Assembly (NCBI GenBank): GCA_900546255.1
Contig: URCB01000010.1
Span: forward strand, 1-45,515
DNA: 45,515 bases
Direction of reading: 5' to 3'
From: an uncultured Eubacteriales bacterium
Lineage (GTDB): Bacteria; Bacillota; Clostridia; Oscillospirales; Oscillospiraceae
In this document: positions 8,781-17,310 of the stretch, in pieces
Layout: every line of letters begins with the position of its first letter
Position numbering within the stretch: position 1 is the first letter of the stretch
Program-made: the position numbers and the translations under genes
Notes under the pieces: model-generated
The model's input: the letters and a program-made list of their open reading frames with translations, nothing else
Databases searched by the model: none
What the model was told of the DNA's origin: nothing

Positions 8781-11700
8781 ATGGAGCACGGCCTGAAAGA
8801 AATTGAATGGAGATTGACTTACTATACTTCGGATGTGACAGAAAAAGGGAAGCCCGTTGATATTCTGCACGATTTTTATCTGCCGGCACTGAATCTTGCC
8901 ACTCGTTATGACCGTGTGGCGGGGTATTTCCGTTCGTCTTCCTTGGCTGCTGCATCCCAAGGTTATACAGCGTTTTTACGTCACGGCGGAAAGATGCGAC
9001 TGATCGTCGGAGCAGATCTACAGGTACAGGATGTGGCTGCTGTATTGGCCGGTAACCAGCAGCGCCTTGCGGACACCCTAATGGAAGAACTGCGCAACCC
9101 TGAAAGTTGGCCCGATGAGGTACAGAGCGGCGTTGCCCTGCTGGCACAGATGGTGGCCAGTGGGCAACTGGAAATGAGGGTTGCATTTCGTAAAAACTCT
9201 GTCACTGGACAGGCGCTGTCTGTCGATTCCACAGAGGATGGCTATGTTCATGAGAAGTGGTTTGTTATGGAGGATTCTCAGGGTGACCGACTTATGGGTA
9301 GCGGTTCTTTGAATGAGTCACGAACTGCCCTGACCAAAAACGCAGAAAATTTGGATATTCACTGTGCTTGGGAAGGCAAGCGAGAGAAACAGCGTGTAGA
9401 TGAAGCGGATGTTCGGTTTGACACTCTTTGGGCGAATCGAAATCCTCATATGTTGGTACTTCCACTACCGGAGGCAGTGCGAGGGCGGCTTGTCCATTTA
9501 AAGGATTTGCGAAACCACCCCACAGAAATTGATGGAACTGTGCTTCGCGTTGAGGTAGAGCCAACTTTGGAGGAAATGCTTCGTTTTGCGGTTCTACGTG
9601 ATGCCCCCAAAATGCCGGGTGGAAAATACATCGGAATGTACTCAGCACCTGTGGAACCATGGCCGCACCAGGAGATTGTCAGTCGTCGCTTGGTGGAGAG
9701 CTGGCCCTACTCCTACATGATGTGTGATGAAGTAGGTCTAGGTAAAACCATTGAAGCTGCATTGGCAATCCGTAGCCTAGTACTGTCTGGGTGGGCAAAG
9801 CGTGTGTTAATCGTTGCGCCTGCCAGCCTGACCGACCAGTGGCAACGTGAGTTGGCACAAAAGGCCTTGCTTCCATTTTATAAAAGCAAGCCTAAGCCTG
9901 GCGGAAGCGGGAAGATCCAACATACTCGTATTTACCCCGAAGAATGCGAGCTACTGGATAACGACTTGTATAGTCCAGACCTGAACATCGTTTCATCAGG
10001 ACTGGTTAGTCGCAAAGAGCGTTTTGCGATGCTGCGTTCTGCTCAACAATATGACATCATTCTTGTGGATGAGGCACACTACGCACGTCGACAAAATCCT
10101 CGGGATGGTTCCAATACAGCACCTAAATATGGCCAATTATACCGAGCTTTGCAAAACGGATTGCGCCCCAAGGCGAAAAGTCTATGGATGGCAACGGCAA
10201 CGCCTATGCAGATTGATCCCATTGAAGTGTACGATCTGTTTCGCCTGACAAACCGAGTGGGGCCGTATCAGCATGACCCAACATTAAGTATGCACTACTT
10301 TGAATTGATGTCCAAACTTGTGAAGAATGAGTCGCTGACTCGCTTGGAGTGGGCAATGTTGGGGCAAAGCTATCATCAGATTGAAGCATTGGATCCTTTT
10401 TTGTGGAATCGCCTCAATGCTACCGTTGTTACAGGTAAAAACCGAAAAGTGCTGGAAAATCTGCCTTGGAAGGAACCTAAAAAGGCTGACATACGCTACC
10501 TTCTTCAGCCCATGTTTGCTGCGTCTCCTCTTTCTCGCGTTATGATGCGCCATACCAGGCAGCTTCTAGAAAAATATCGTGAAAATGGAGAACTTAAGAG
10601 CAATTTGGCCAGACGACATGTTCGTCCGATATGCGTAGTACGTTTCACTGAAGCGGAGGCTAAGTTTTATGGGATGCTGGAGGATTACTGCACAGAGTTA
10701 ACGCGCCAAATCCGCCAGCACAATCAGCAGTCACGTCAGATGATGTTTTTCCTCCTGAATTTTTTGCAGCTGCGCTTTGCATCCAGCCTGTATGCGATCC
10801 AGATGACATTGGAGCGTCGACTCCGTCGGGTAGAGCAAACATTACTGGTTGGTGCCGCTCAGTTCGAGACGCAAGAGGAATTGGACGCAGCACTGGATGA
10901 TTTGCGTGACTCTACAGATGACGATTATTCTGAAGGCGACCTGGATGACATCACGCTGGATGCATTGCTCAAAGATCGTAGCCAAGATGATCTGGAATGG
11001 GAAAAAGAACGCCTTACCATTATGTTGAGACAACTGCATGGAATCAGCGAAACCCCCTCTAAAATCCAGGCATTGCTTATGGAGTTGGATCACCGCCGCG
11101 CACCAAATGACCGGATACGCCAGACAGTGCTGTTCACAAGATTTTATGATACATTGCAAAGCATCCGCAATTATCTAAGGGTGAGAGATGCTGGGATGCG
11201 TGTCGGTATTTATGCGGGTGGACGAGCCATTTATTATAATCCGGCTTCGGGAAAAGATGAAAATGTTACCCATGAAGAAATCAAGCGCTTGTTTTTGATT
11301 GGGGAAATTGATCTCCTTCTCTGTACAGATGCTGCCGCAGAAGGATTGAACCTTCAGACTGCAGATCTACTCATCAACTTTGACCTTGGTTGGAACCCCA
11401 TGAAGGTAGAGCAGCGTATTGGCCGTATTGATCGTATAGGCCAGAAGTATTCAGACATCGAAGTGCTGAATATGTGTTACTTAGGAAGTACAGAAGAAAT
11501 TGTTTATGGTCGCCTATTAGAACGGTTGAAAGCTGCCAATTTGGTTGTAGGTACGCAGCAGATTTCTATGCTCCCGGTGGAACCAGAAGAGTTTCGTGAT
11601 TTGCAAAATGGGACACTATCCGAAGATGAATTGGAACAGCGATCTAAGCAGAGGTTAAGGAAACAACGAGCAGCAACTGCTGCTATGGAAATCAGTGCAG

Positions 11701-12566
11701 ATGATCAATACGAGATGTATAAACGATTGAGTGCAAATGCAAAATCACTATCTTCTCCTGCTACGATCTATGATTTATGGGATGCATTTGTAAGTTCTTC
11801 TTATCTTGCCAGCAAAGGTGCCACAACATCCGCAAATCATATATGGCATTTGCCAGGGAGTGAGGATTTCTGCGAGACATATACAACAGTCAGTCGTAAC
11901 GATGCATCTGAAAACTTCCCATTTCTTACGTGGGGCAACGAAAGTGTCGATGCGATTTTGAACGCTATCAGTTGTAAAATACCTAAAGATGGCCCTATTC
12001 AGAGGATATCTGTACAGCACAACGGTGTCGAGCGGATTTCATATCTCGTGGCCTCAGTCGGTGGACCGATGCTTATCAAATCAGTTAGCGATTTGGATGG
12101 GCTGCAGATTACACCAAATGGATTTCTCTCAGCACCGGATATAGCTGCAGCAAAACAAGCACTCGCAGAATTTCTCGATTCTGAGCAAGATCAGGTGTTG
12201 CTTGCAAAGAAATCCGAACAGGAGAACCAGAAATATGCGGGTTTGCAAGAAGCTTTAGTTCAAGAAGTGGCAAAACAAATTCTCCAACAAGAGGAGGATT
12301 GTGGTAATAGTAAATATTCAGATGCCATGCGGCATTTGGAAGAGACGCGCCGCCAAATCAGGCATATTTCTTTACCGGTTGATATTTTTTCCAATAAGCA
12401 GATGCAGCTAATTTTCCCGCTTGCTGAACAAAGTGGAGCGGTATTTGTTTCAGCGCAAGGATTTCTTTTGGATTGTGCCCTTGAATATTCGGAACGAATT
12501 GCTTCGACCATAAAAATTAAAAAATCAGAGATCACAACTGCAATGGTGCTTTCTCGATTGACTTAG
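8781..12566 (+). CDS. PLD-like plus SNF2/DEAH helicase of the defence operon
   Basis: This 1261-residue protein joins two modules. Residues about 20-200 resemble a phospholipase-D-like nuclease domain: the HEKWFVM block at about 157, followed by GSGSLNES, fits an HxK...GSxN arrangement. The SNF2 helicase has motif I DEVGLGKT (about 316), a VDEAH box (about 429), an ATATP motif III and motif VI QRIGRIDRIGQ (about 877). The C-terminal 300 residues are unassigned and encoded by more AT-rich DNA. The start is six bases after the methylase stop with only a weak GGAAG site, so translational coupling is likely. The protein is expected to translocate on DNA and may cut it; whether the PLD-like site is active cannot be told from sequence alone. 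Confidence 0.88.
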   Translation: MEHGLKEIEWRLTYYTSDVTEKGKPVDILHDFYLPALNLATRYDRVAGYFRSSSLAAASQGYTAFLRHGGKMRLIVGADLQVQDVAAVLAGNQQRLADTLMEELRNPESWPDEVQSGVALLAQMVASGQLEMRVAFRKNSVTGQALSVDSTEDGYVHEKWFVMEDSQGDRLMGSGSLNESRTALTKNAENLDIHCAWEGKREKQRVDEADVRFDTLWANRNPHMLVLPLPEAVRGRLVHLKDLRNHPTEIDGTVLRVEVEPTLEEMLRFAVLRDAPKMPGGKYIGMYSAPVEPWPHQEIVSRRLVESWPYSYMMCDEVGLGKTIEAALAIRSLVLSGWAKRVLIVAPASLTDQWQRELAQKALLPFYKSKPKPGGSGKIQHTRIYPEECELLDNDLYSPDLNIVSSGLVSRKERFAMLRSAQQYDIILVDEAHYARRQNPRDGSNTAPKYGQLYRALQNGLRPKAKSLWMATATPMQIDPIEVYDLFRLTNRVGPYQHDPTLSMHYFELMSKLVKNESLTRLEWAMLGQSYHQIEALDPFLWNRLNATVVTGKNRKVLENLPWKEPKKADIRYLLQPMFAASPLSRVMMRHTRQLLEKYRENGELKSNLARRHVRPICVVRFTEAEAKFYGMLEDYCTELTRQIRQHNQQSRQMMFFLLNFLQLRFASSLYAIQMTLERRLRRVEQTLLVGAAQFETQEELDAALDDLRDSTDDDYSEGDLDDITLDALLKDRSQDDLEWEKERLTIMLRQLHGISETPSKIQALLMELDHRRAPNDRIRQTVLFTRFYDTLQSIRNYLRVRDAGMRVGIYAGGRAIYYNPASGKDENVTHEEIKRLFLIGEIDLLLCTDAAAEGLNLQTADLLINFDLGWNPMKVEQRIGRIDRIGQKYSDIEVLNMCYLGSTEEIVYGRLLERLKAANLVVGTQQISMLPVEPEEFRDLQNGTLSEDELEQRSKQRLRKQRAATAAMEISADDQYEMYKRLSANAKSLSSPATIYDLWDAFVSSSYLASKGATTSANHIWHLPGSEDFCETYTTVSRNDASENFPFLTWGNESVDAILNAISCKIPKDGPIQRISVQHNGVERISYLVASVGGPMLIKSVSDLDGLQITPNGFLSAPDIAAAKQALAEFLDSEQDQVLLAKKSEQENQKYAGLQEALVQEVAKQILQQEEDCGNSKYSDAMRHLEETRRQIRHISLPVDIFSNKQMQLIFPLAEQSGAVFVSAQGFLLDCALEYSERIASTIKIKKSEITTAMVLSRLT

Positions 12567-12574
12567 CAGTCTCC

Positions 12575-12622
12575 AAACGATAGCCCACAAATTAAACGAT
12601 ACCCATAAACCAAACGATAGCC
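12575..12622. repeat. Three direct repeats AAACGATA(G/C)CC at island end
   Basis: The 11-base motif starts at 12575, 12594 and 12612. The first and third copies are identical and the middle one differs at one base. The 18-19 bp spacing and the position between the last island gene and the ssrA 3' end fit arm-type binding sites for a tyrosine recombinase or excisionase. An operator or iteron is the alternative. A looser repeat of CTGGCGAC follows at 12653 and 12676. Confidence 0.5.
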
Positions 12623-12740
12623 TGCTGCTACCCAGCGCCTTTGCGTACTGGGCTGGCGACAGGCTTTCGCTTTGTCTGGCGACGGCTGGGGCCGATAAAA
12701 GCCAGAAACCCCTTGGAATCAGAGCTTTTGTGGCACAAGA

Positions 12741-12785
12741 AAGAACCGCAACCTTGATACGCATTGTATCAAAATTGCGGTTCTT
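12741..12785 (-). terminator. Rho-independent terminator of ssrA
   Basis: Arms of 11 bases (12741-12751 and 12775-12785) pair perfectly, with an inner GATAC/GTATC pairing. Read on the minus strand the hairpin is followed by TCTT. It lies four bases beyond the tmRNA CCA end. If the island integrated into the ssrA 3' end, this terminator came with the island. Confidence 0.7.
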
Positions 12786-12788
12786 ATT

Positions 12789-13138
12789 TGGTGGAGGCGG
12801 GGGGAGTCGAACCCCCGTCCGAAAACACTTCCTCGGGAACCTCTCCGGGCGCAGACGGTTGTTTCTATTCCCGCGCCATGCCGCAAACCGTCATGCTGCA
12901 TAGGTTGGTAGCTTCATGGGTCATGCCGGGGGCAAAGCTTACCCCGGTCACGTGCACCACTAAGATCATGCCCTAGCCCGGCTCGTGGTCCTTCCGGGGA
13001 GGACAGCCGCTTAATTAAGCAGCGGCAAGAACTTTGTTGTCGTTGTTCTTTAATTTATAAGTTGCCTGTTTTAAGGATGGCAGACACATCCGCCCGCTAT
13101 TCCCGCACCCATGTCCCCGTCGAAACCAGTACGCCCCC
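12789..13138 (-). ncRNA. ssrA: Transfer-messenger RNA (tmRNA)
   Basis: This 350-nt RNA rescues stalled ribosomes with SmpB. The 5' end (13138) reads GGGGGCGTACTGGTTTCGAC, and its first seven bases pair with the CGCCTCC before the A-CCA at the 3' end (12789). The T arm is a GGGGG/CCCCC stem around TTCGACT. The internal tag frame (13050-13015) encodes KNNDNKVLAAA and a TAA stop. smpB lies about 670 bp upstream on the same strand with a cyclophilin between. The 3' end borders the AT-rich island, consistent with use of ssrA as an integration site. The ends are well defined; only the exact resume codon of the tag is uncertain. Confidence 0.96.
13015..13050 (-). other. tmRNA proteolysis-tag reading frame
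   Basis: Read on the minus strand the codons give K-N-N-D-N-K-V-L-A-A-A and then TAA. The hydrophobic LAA-type C terminus is the expected degradation signal. The first codon (AAG) is taken as the resume codon from tag length alone; it could be one codon off. The tag ends in three alanines rather than the more usual two. Confidence 0.8.
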
Positions 13139-13158
13139 AGATCGTAAGAGACGCCGGC

Positions 13159-13187
13159 CGGGCAGGGGGCCTGGGCCCCCGTGCCCG
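13159..13187. terminator. GC-rich hairpin between cyclophilin gene and ssrA
   Basis: An almost perfect inverted repeat, CGGGCA-GGGGGCC against GGCCCCC-TGCCCG, sits just after the cyclophilin stop on the minus strand. There is no T-run, so it may be a weak terminator or a processing site rather than a strong intrinsic terminator. Confidence 0.35.
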
Positions 13188-13218
13188 GGGCAGTTGGTGC
13201 GATAGACTAAGATGGTAC

Positions 13219-13740
13219 TTACAGCTTCTCCGGCTCGGGATAGTCCACGCCGAAGGTCTCCACGGTGACCTTCTTCATGCGCTGGTCCTCCTTGGGCTTG
13301 TCGCTGAAGTTGGTCTTGACGGAGGCGATGCGGTCCACCACGTCCATGCCCTCGGTGACTTTGCCGAAGGCGGCGTACTGGCCGTCCAGGAAGTCCCCGT
13401 CGGCGTGCATGATGAAGAACTGGCTGCCGGCAGAGTCCATGGCCTGGGCCCGGGCCATGGAGAGCACGCCCCGCTTGTGGCTCAGGTCGTTCTTCACGCC
13501 GTTGGCGGAGAACTCACCCTTGATGCAGTAGCCAGGGCCGCCGATGCCCACGCCCTTGGGGTCGCCCCCCTGGATCATGAAACCGGAGATGACCCGGTGG
13601 AAGATCAGGCCGTCATAAAACCCCTTGCCGGCCAGGCTGATGAAGTTGTTCACCGTGATGGGGGCCACTTCGGGGTAGAGTTCCGCGACGATCTTGCCGC
13701 CGTCCTCCATCTCAATGGTAACAATGGGATTCTGTGCCAT
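13219..13740 (-). CDS. Cyclophilin-type peptidyl-prolyl cis-trans isomerase
   Basis: This 173-residue single-domain cyclophilin interconverts cis and trans proline bonds during protein folding. The family blocks are present in order: FHRVISGFMIQGGD (about 50-63), then SAGSQFFI, then DGQYAAFGKV near residue 130. No signal peptide is seen, so it should be cytoplasmic. The ATG at 13740 was chosen over further upstream codons because an AAAGGAA site precedes it and family members start there. It lies between smpB and ssrA on the same strand. A functional link to trans-translation is not implied beyond position. Confidence 0.93.
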   Translation of the reverse strand: MAQNPIVTIEMEDGGKIVAELYPEVAPITVNNFISLAGKGFYDGLIFHRVISGFMIQGGDPKGVGIGGPGYCIKGEFSANGVKNDLSHKRGVLSMARAQAMDSAGSQFFIMHADGDFLDGQYAAFGKVTEGMDVVDRIASVKTNFSDKPKEDQRMKKVTVETFGVDYPEPEKL

Positions 13741-13805
13741 AGTGATAGATTCCTTTCTGTTCCAGTCATCCGCAGGGATACTATGGATTGTTTGGATGGG
13801 AGGGA

Positions 13806-14270
13806 TCACCGCCGCTGCAGTTTCAGGGCCCGGTCCATCTCCCGCTTAGCGTCCTTCTTGGCTGCGGCCTCCCGCTTGTCGTAGAGCTTTTTGCCCTTGC
13901 ACAGGCCGATCTCCACCTTGACCCGGGGGCCTTTGAAGTAGAGGCTCAGGGGGACCAACGTGTAGCCGTCCTGCTTGATCTTGGCGAAGAGGCGGAGGAT
14001 CTCCCGCTTGTGCATCAGCAGGCGGCGGGGGCGGCGGGGTTCCCGGTTGAAGATGTTGCCCTTCTCATAGGGGCTCACGTGCATGCCGTTGAGGGTCATC
14101 TGCCCGTCCTTGATGGTGCAGAAGGAATCCTTCAGGTTCACGTTGCCCATGCGGATGGACTTCACTTCCGTTCCCGCCAGTTCGATGCCCGCCTCGTACC
14201 GGTCCTCCACGAAGTAGTCGTGAAAGGCTTTGCTGTTTTTGGCGATGAGTTTCCTACTCTCCTTGGACAC
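13806..14270 (-). CDS. smpB: SsrA-binding protein SmpB
   Basis: This 154-residue basic protein binds tmRNA and delivers it to stalled ribosomes. The N-terminal block LIAKNSKAFHDYF, the GTEVKSIR block and the basic C-terminal tail rich in K and R that follows YDKR are all typical. The GTG at 14270 is preferred because the AGGAGG site (14280-14285 on the complement) is 8-9 bases away, whereas an earlier GTG at 14279 would touch it. A sigma-A promoter lies at 14318-14346. The gene is clustered with its RNA partner ssrA. Confidence 0.96.
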   Translation of the reverse strand: MSKESRKLIAKNSKAFHDYFVEDRYEAGIELAGTEVKSIRMGNVNLKDSFCTIKDGQMTLNGMHVSPYEKGNIFNREPRRPRRLLMHKREILRLFAKIKQDGYTLVPLSLYFKGPRVKVEIGLCKGKKLYDKREAAAKKDAKREMDRALKLQRR

Positions 14271-14317
14271 TGCGGGCACCTCCTCTCCTCCCTGGCAGCC
14301 AGGGATCGTAGTGTTTT

Positions 14318-14346
14318 ATTATCCTCCATTGTCCCCCGTCTGTCAA
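14318..14346 (-). promoter_or_regulatory. Sigma-A promoter for smpB
   Basis: On the minus strand this reads TTGACA, 17 bases, GATAAT, about 50 bp before the smpB start. The spacing is ideal. Between it and the gene is a small CCCTGG/CCAGGG hairpin. Confidence 0.75.
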
Positions 14347-14397
14347 GGCCCCCTTCCCATCTTCCCGTTTATTCAAAGATTGTTCACACAATTCAAT

Positions 14398-14426
14398 TTG
14401 ACAAGGGCGGCCAGATGTGTTACAAT
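14398..14426 (+). promoter_or_regulatory. Sigma-A promoter for the 14502 gene
   Basis: A perfect TTGACA and TACAAT are separated by 17 bases, about 75 bp before the start codon. It is divergent from the smpB promoter. Confidence 0.8.
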
Positions 14427-14501
14427 TTGGTTACATTTTTTATTGGGGTTCTTGGGTTTTTCCCCCAACAGGCCCCAATGATCTTTGTTTTGGAGGTTTA
14501 T

Positions 14502-14792
14502 ATGGCAAACGAGAAGATTCCTCTTACGTATAAAGGTCACCCCCTTCGCCGGAAGGATAATGTCATCTATTACGGCGATATGTCTGACTCTCACATCATC
14601 CTGCTCCAGATTCTGGACACCAAACCTGTGGGAGATCTCAACGTAGCCACCAAGGTCAGCGTCCAGCTCCAGCTCACTGCCCCCGACCTGAAAGGGCGGG
14701 ACCGTGTGGTGAAACGCAGCGAGAAGGACAGCCTGTATGCCGCCATCGACGTGGCCTCTGTTTGGCTGGAGCGCGCTCTGTCCGCCCGCTGA
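14502..14792 (+). CDS. Conserved-looking 96-residue protein, function unknown
   Basis: I do not recognise this small soluble protein. It has a good TGGAGG ribosome site, an ATG at 14502 and a consensus promoter upstream, so it is a real and probably well-expressed gene. The sequence alternates short hydrophobic strands with charged residues (YKGHPLRRKDNVIYYGD at the N terminus), which looks like a small alpha/beta fold. It has no cysteine, signal peptide or membrane segment. It precedes the NlpC/P60 gene by 29 bp and may be co-transcribed with it. Confidence 0.75.
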   Translation: MANEKIPLTYKGHPLRRKDNVIYYGDMSDSHIILLQILDTKPVGDLNVATKVSVQLQLTAPDLKGRDRVVKRSEKDSLYAAIDVASVWLERALSAR

Positions 14793-14821
14793 CCCCGCCC
14801 TTGGAACGGAGGTAGATTCCC

Positions 14822-15703
14822 ATGTTTCATTCCAAATTTGCCCCACGGCTTCTGGCCATGGGCCTGCTGGCCGCTTCTGCGCTGTCGGTGACCGCCTTGG
14901 CCGCCCCCACCGCCATCCGGGTGGACCGGGACCACGACACTGCTGGCGCCAGCCAAGCCGGCTCCAGCGCCAACAACCCCATCTCCGTAGACCCCAGCCA
15001 GGCCAGTGGAGAGATCGAGGTGATCTATCAAGACGCCAACGGGGTAGAGCACACCGCCACCATCTCCGCCGTGGCCGCCCAGTCAGAGACCTACGCCTGC
15101 ATCAACGCCGGCGGGGACGCCCTGCGGGTCCGCCAAGGCCCGGGGACAAGCTATGAGATCCTGTGCAATGTCTACGACGGGGACCGCTTCCCCATCACCG
15201 GCAAGACCGACGGCTGGTACCAGATCCTGTGCAACGGCCGCACCGGTTATGTCTCCGCGGAGTTTGTCACCGTGGAGGACAAGGACTCCGTCTCCAAACC
15301 CGACGGCGGCAACGGGGACAATTCGTCCACCAACCCCCTGGCCCAGCAGATCGTGGACTTCGCCCTGCAGTATGTGGGTTACCCCTACGTCTACGGCACC
15401 GCAGGGCCGGACACCTTTGACTGCTCCGGCTTCACCTATTATGTGTATGCCCACTTTGGGTACAGCCTAAACCGGTCCTCCCGGGATCAGGTGAACAACG
15501 GCGTAGCGGTCTCTAAAGACCAGCTGCAGCCCGGCGACCTGGTGTTCTTCTCCACCAACGGGTCCTATCCCACCCACGTGGGTCTGTACATCGGAGAGGG
15601 CAACATCGTCCACGCCTCCACCCCCCAGGACGGGGTGAAGATCAGCAGTCTGGACACCAGCTATTACGTCGAGAACTATTTCGCCGCCCGCCGCATTCTG
15701 TAA
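14822..15703 (+). CDS. Secreted SH3-NlpC/P60 cell-wall hydrolase
   Basis: This 293-residue exported peptidoglycan endopeptidase has a signal peptide ending near ALAA (residues 1-28), a low-complexity linker, a bacterial SH3 domain (about 93-155, with LRVRQGPG and a GWYQI block) and a C-terminal NlpC/P60 domain. The catalytic cysteine is in DCSGF (C201) and the histidine in THVGLY (H252); a second histidine in VHAST completes the expected set. It should cut stem peptides outside the cell, with the SH3 domain binding wall. A CGGAGG site precedes the ATG, and two hairpins follow the stop. Confidence 0.93.
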   Translation: MFHSKFAPRLLAMGLLAASALSVTALAAPTAIRVDRDHDTAGASQAGSSANNPISVDPSQASGEIEVIYQDANGVEHTATISAVAAQSETYACINAGGDALRVRQGPGTSYEILCNVYDGDRFPITGKTDGWYQILCNGRTGYVSAEFVTVEDKDSVSKPDGGNGDNSSTNPLAQQIVDFALQYVGYPYVYGTAGPDTFDCSGFTYYVYAHFGYSLNRSSRDQVNNGVAVSKDQLQPGDLVFFSTNGSYPTHVGLYIGEGNIVHASTPQDGVKISSLDTSYYVENYFAARRIL

Positions 15704-15734
15704 GGCTAGGGCAGCACCCTTGGATACACCGTGA

Positions 15735-15775
15735 AAACACCCTCGACACAGTTTCATACTGTGCCGGGGGTGTTT
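15735..15775 (+). terminator. Hairpin after the NlpC/P60 gene
   Basis: AAACACCC (15735-15742) pairs with GGGTGTTT (15768-15775), with an inner CACAG/CTGTG pair. It lies about 30 bp after the stop codon. Confidence 0.6.
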
Positions 15776-15802
15776 GGTACCATAGGCGGGAACTTTCCCG
15801 AA

Positions 15803-15838
15803 AAAGGGAGCGCCCACACCGTTTGGGGCGCTCCCTTT
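15803..15838. terminator. Bidirectional intrinsic terminator
   Basis: Thirteen-base arms AAAGGGAGCGCCC and GGGCGCTCCCTTT are separated by ten bases. On the minus strand the stem runs into TTTTT, serving the convergent 15870 gene; on the plus strand TTTCT follows. Confidence 0.85.
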
Positions 15839-15869
15839 CTGCCATAGGATTGGGGATGGGGCGGGGGCC

Positions 15870-16148
15870 TCAGCCTTCGTCTTTCAGTTGGTTCAGGCGG
15901 GCGTTGTTGGCCTCAATCCGGCTCTCCACCTCCCGCAGCTGAGCATAGAGTTCCACATAGCCTTCCGGTGGGGTGGGATTTTCCTCCACGAACCGCTTGG
16001 CGATCTCCACATAGATCCGCTTCTTATTCTCCTCTTCTGAGACGTTGTTCAGGTTCAGTTTCGCACTCTCCCCCAGGTCTCGGGCCTTCCCCAGGCCGGC
16101 TAAGGTGAGGTTTTTGGCCTTGTTTCCCAAATCTTTCCATTCTGCCAT
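15870..16148 (-). CDS. Small coiled-coil protein, function unknown
   Basis: This 92-residue soluble, highly charged protein is predicted by eye to be mostly helical. An N-terminal amphipathic stretch is followed by an EEENKKRIYVEIAKRF block and a C-terminal heptad-like segment (LREVESRIEANNARLNQLK). Small Clostridia proteins of this pattern often stand alone or fuse to a zinc ribbon; no cysteines are present here. It has an AAAGGAGG site, its own promoter and its own terminator. I do not know its role. Confidence 0.75.
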   Translation of the reverse strand: MAEWKDLGNKAKNLTLAGLGKARDLGESAKLNLNNVSEEENKKRIYVEIAKRFVEENPTPPEGYVELYAQLREVESRIEANNARLNQLKDEG

Positions 16149-16195
16149 AGCAGCTGCCTCCTTTGGTGGGATGTAGGTGGGCGGTTTACGCCTTT

Positions 16196-16224
16196 ATTAT
16201 ACCCAGGTTTTGGGCCTTTCGCAA
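16196..16224 (-). promoter_or_regulatory. Promoter for the 15870 gene
   Basis: On the minus strand TTGCGA, 17 bases and a perfect TATAAT lie about 48 bp before the start codon. Confidence 0.6.
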
Positions 16225-16314
16225 GGGCCGGCGCCGGTGGAAGCAAATTTCTCCTTCCCATCGGCCCAAAGCCTCGGTATACTATATGCAGATCATTCCC
16301 CAGGAGGTTCCCCT

Positions 16315-17289
16315 ATGACCACACAGACGCTCCCCCGCCTCTCCTTCGCTCCCTTAGAGGGGATCACCGGCTGGGTCTTTCGTCAGGTCCACCAGAGACG
16401 CTTTCCCGGTTTGGACCGGTACTACGCCCCCTTCTTCGCCCCCACCACCGACAGCCCCCTCACCGGGCGGGGGCTGGCCGACCTCCAACCGGACCACAAC
16501 CAGGGGGTGCCGGTGGTGCCCCAGCTGCTGGCCAACCAGGCCGAGGCCTTCCTGGCCGCTGCCCGGGTGCTCCAGGACCTGGGGTATACTGAGATCAACT
16601 TGAACCTGGGCTGCCCCTCGGGTACCGTGGTGGCCAAGGGGAAGGGGGCAGGCTTTTTGGCCCACCCCCAGGCGCTGGACGCCTTCCTGTCCGACATCTT
16701 CTCCCGAACCGACCTGGCCATCTCCATCAAAACCCGGATCGGGGTGGAGGAGGAGGGGGAGTGGCCCGCCCTGCTGGCCATTTTCCGCCGCTACCCCATC
16801 CGGGAGCTTATCATCCACCCCCGCCTCCGCCGGGACTTTTACCGGGGGCCGGTGCGTCAGGGGGCTTTTCAGTATGCCGTGGACCACTGCGACCTCCCCC
16901 TGTGTTACAATGGGGACCTCTTTACCCCCCAGGCCTGCCGGGAGCTGGCCGCCCAGTTCCCCTCCGTCTCCCACTGGATGGCAGGCCGGGGGCTGGTGTA
17001 CAACCCCGCCCTGGGCCGGCAGCTCCAAGGGGGCGAACCCCTGACCCCAGAGGAACTCCGGGCCTTCCACGACCAGTTGGTGGAGGCCTACCGCCAGGTC
17101 CTCTCCGGGGACCGGCCGGTGCTGGGGAAAATGAAGGAGCTGTGGTTCTACTGGTCCCGCCACTTCCTCCAGCCGGAGGGACCCTTAAAGCGCATCCGCA
17201 AGGCCAAGACCCTGCTGGAGTATCGAGATGGGGTCAACGCCCTCTTCCGGGACTGCCCCTTCCAAGAGGAGGGTCCCGTTACGTTTTAA
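16315..17289 (+). CDS. tRNA-dihydrouridine synthase
   Basis: This 324-residue flavoprotein reduces uridine to dihydrouridine in tRNA. It opens with a LSFAPLEGITGWVFR block (FMN-binding barrel start). INLNLGCPSGTVVAKGKGAG contains the catalytic cysteine motif of the Dus family, and the middle carries ISIKTRIGV and the LIIHPR histidine block. The C terminus has the helical tail KELWFYW. The ATG at 16315 follows an AGGAGG site; upstream in-frame codons lack one. A TATACT -10-like box lies about 35 bp upstream at 16278-16283. The dus subfamily was not resolved by eye. The next gene follows after 21 bp on the same strand. Confidence 0.92.
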   Translation: MTTQTLPRLSFAPLEGITGWVFRQVHQRRFPGLDRYYAPFFAPTTDSPLTGRGLADLQPDHNQGVPVVPQLLANQAEAFLAAARVLQDLGYTEINLNLGCPSGTVVAKGKGAGFLAHPQALDAFLSDIFSRTDLAISIKTRIGVEEEGEWPALLAIFRRYPIRELIIHPRLRRDFYRGPVRQGAFQYAVDHCDLPLCYNGDLFTPQACRELAAQFPSVSHWMAGRGLVYNPALGRQLQGGEPLTPEELRAFHDQLVEAYRQVLSGDRPVLGKMKELWFYWSRHFLQPEGPLKRIRKAKTLLEYRDGVNALFRDCPFQEEGPVTF

Positions 17290-17310
17290 CCTGCCCAGGA
17301 GGTGATGTCC

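Noticed and set aside
12567..12788. Integrase or excisionase gene at the island end
   Set aside because: No open frame here has recombinase motifs; the integrase, if any, lies beyond the left edge of the window.
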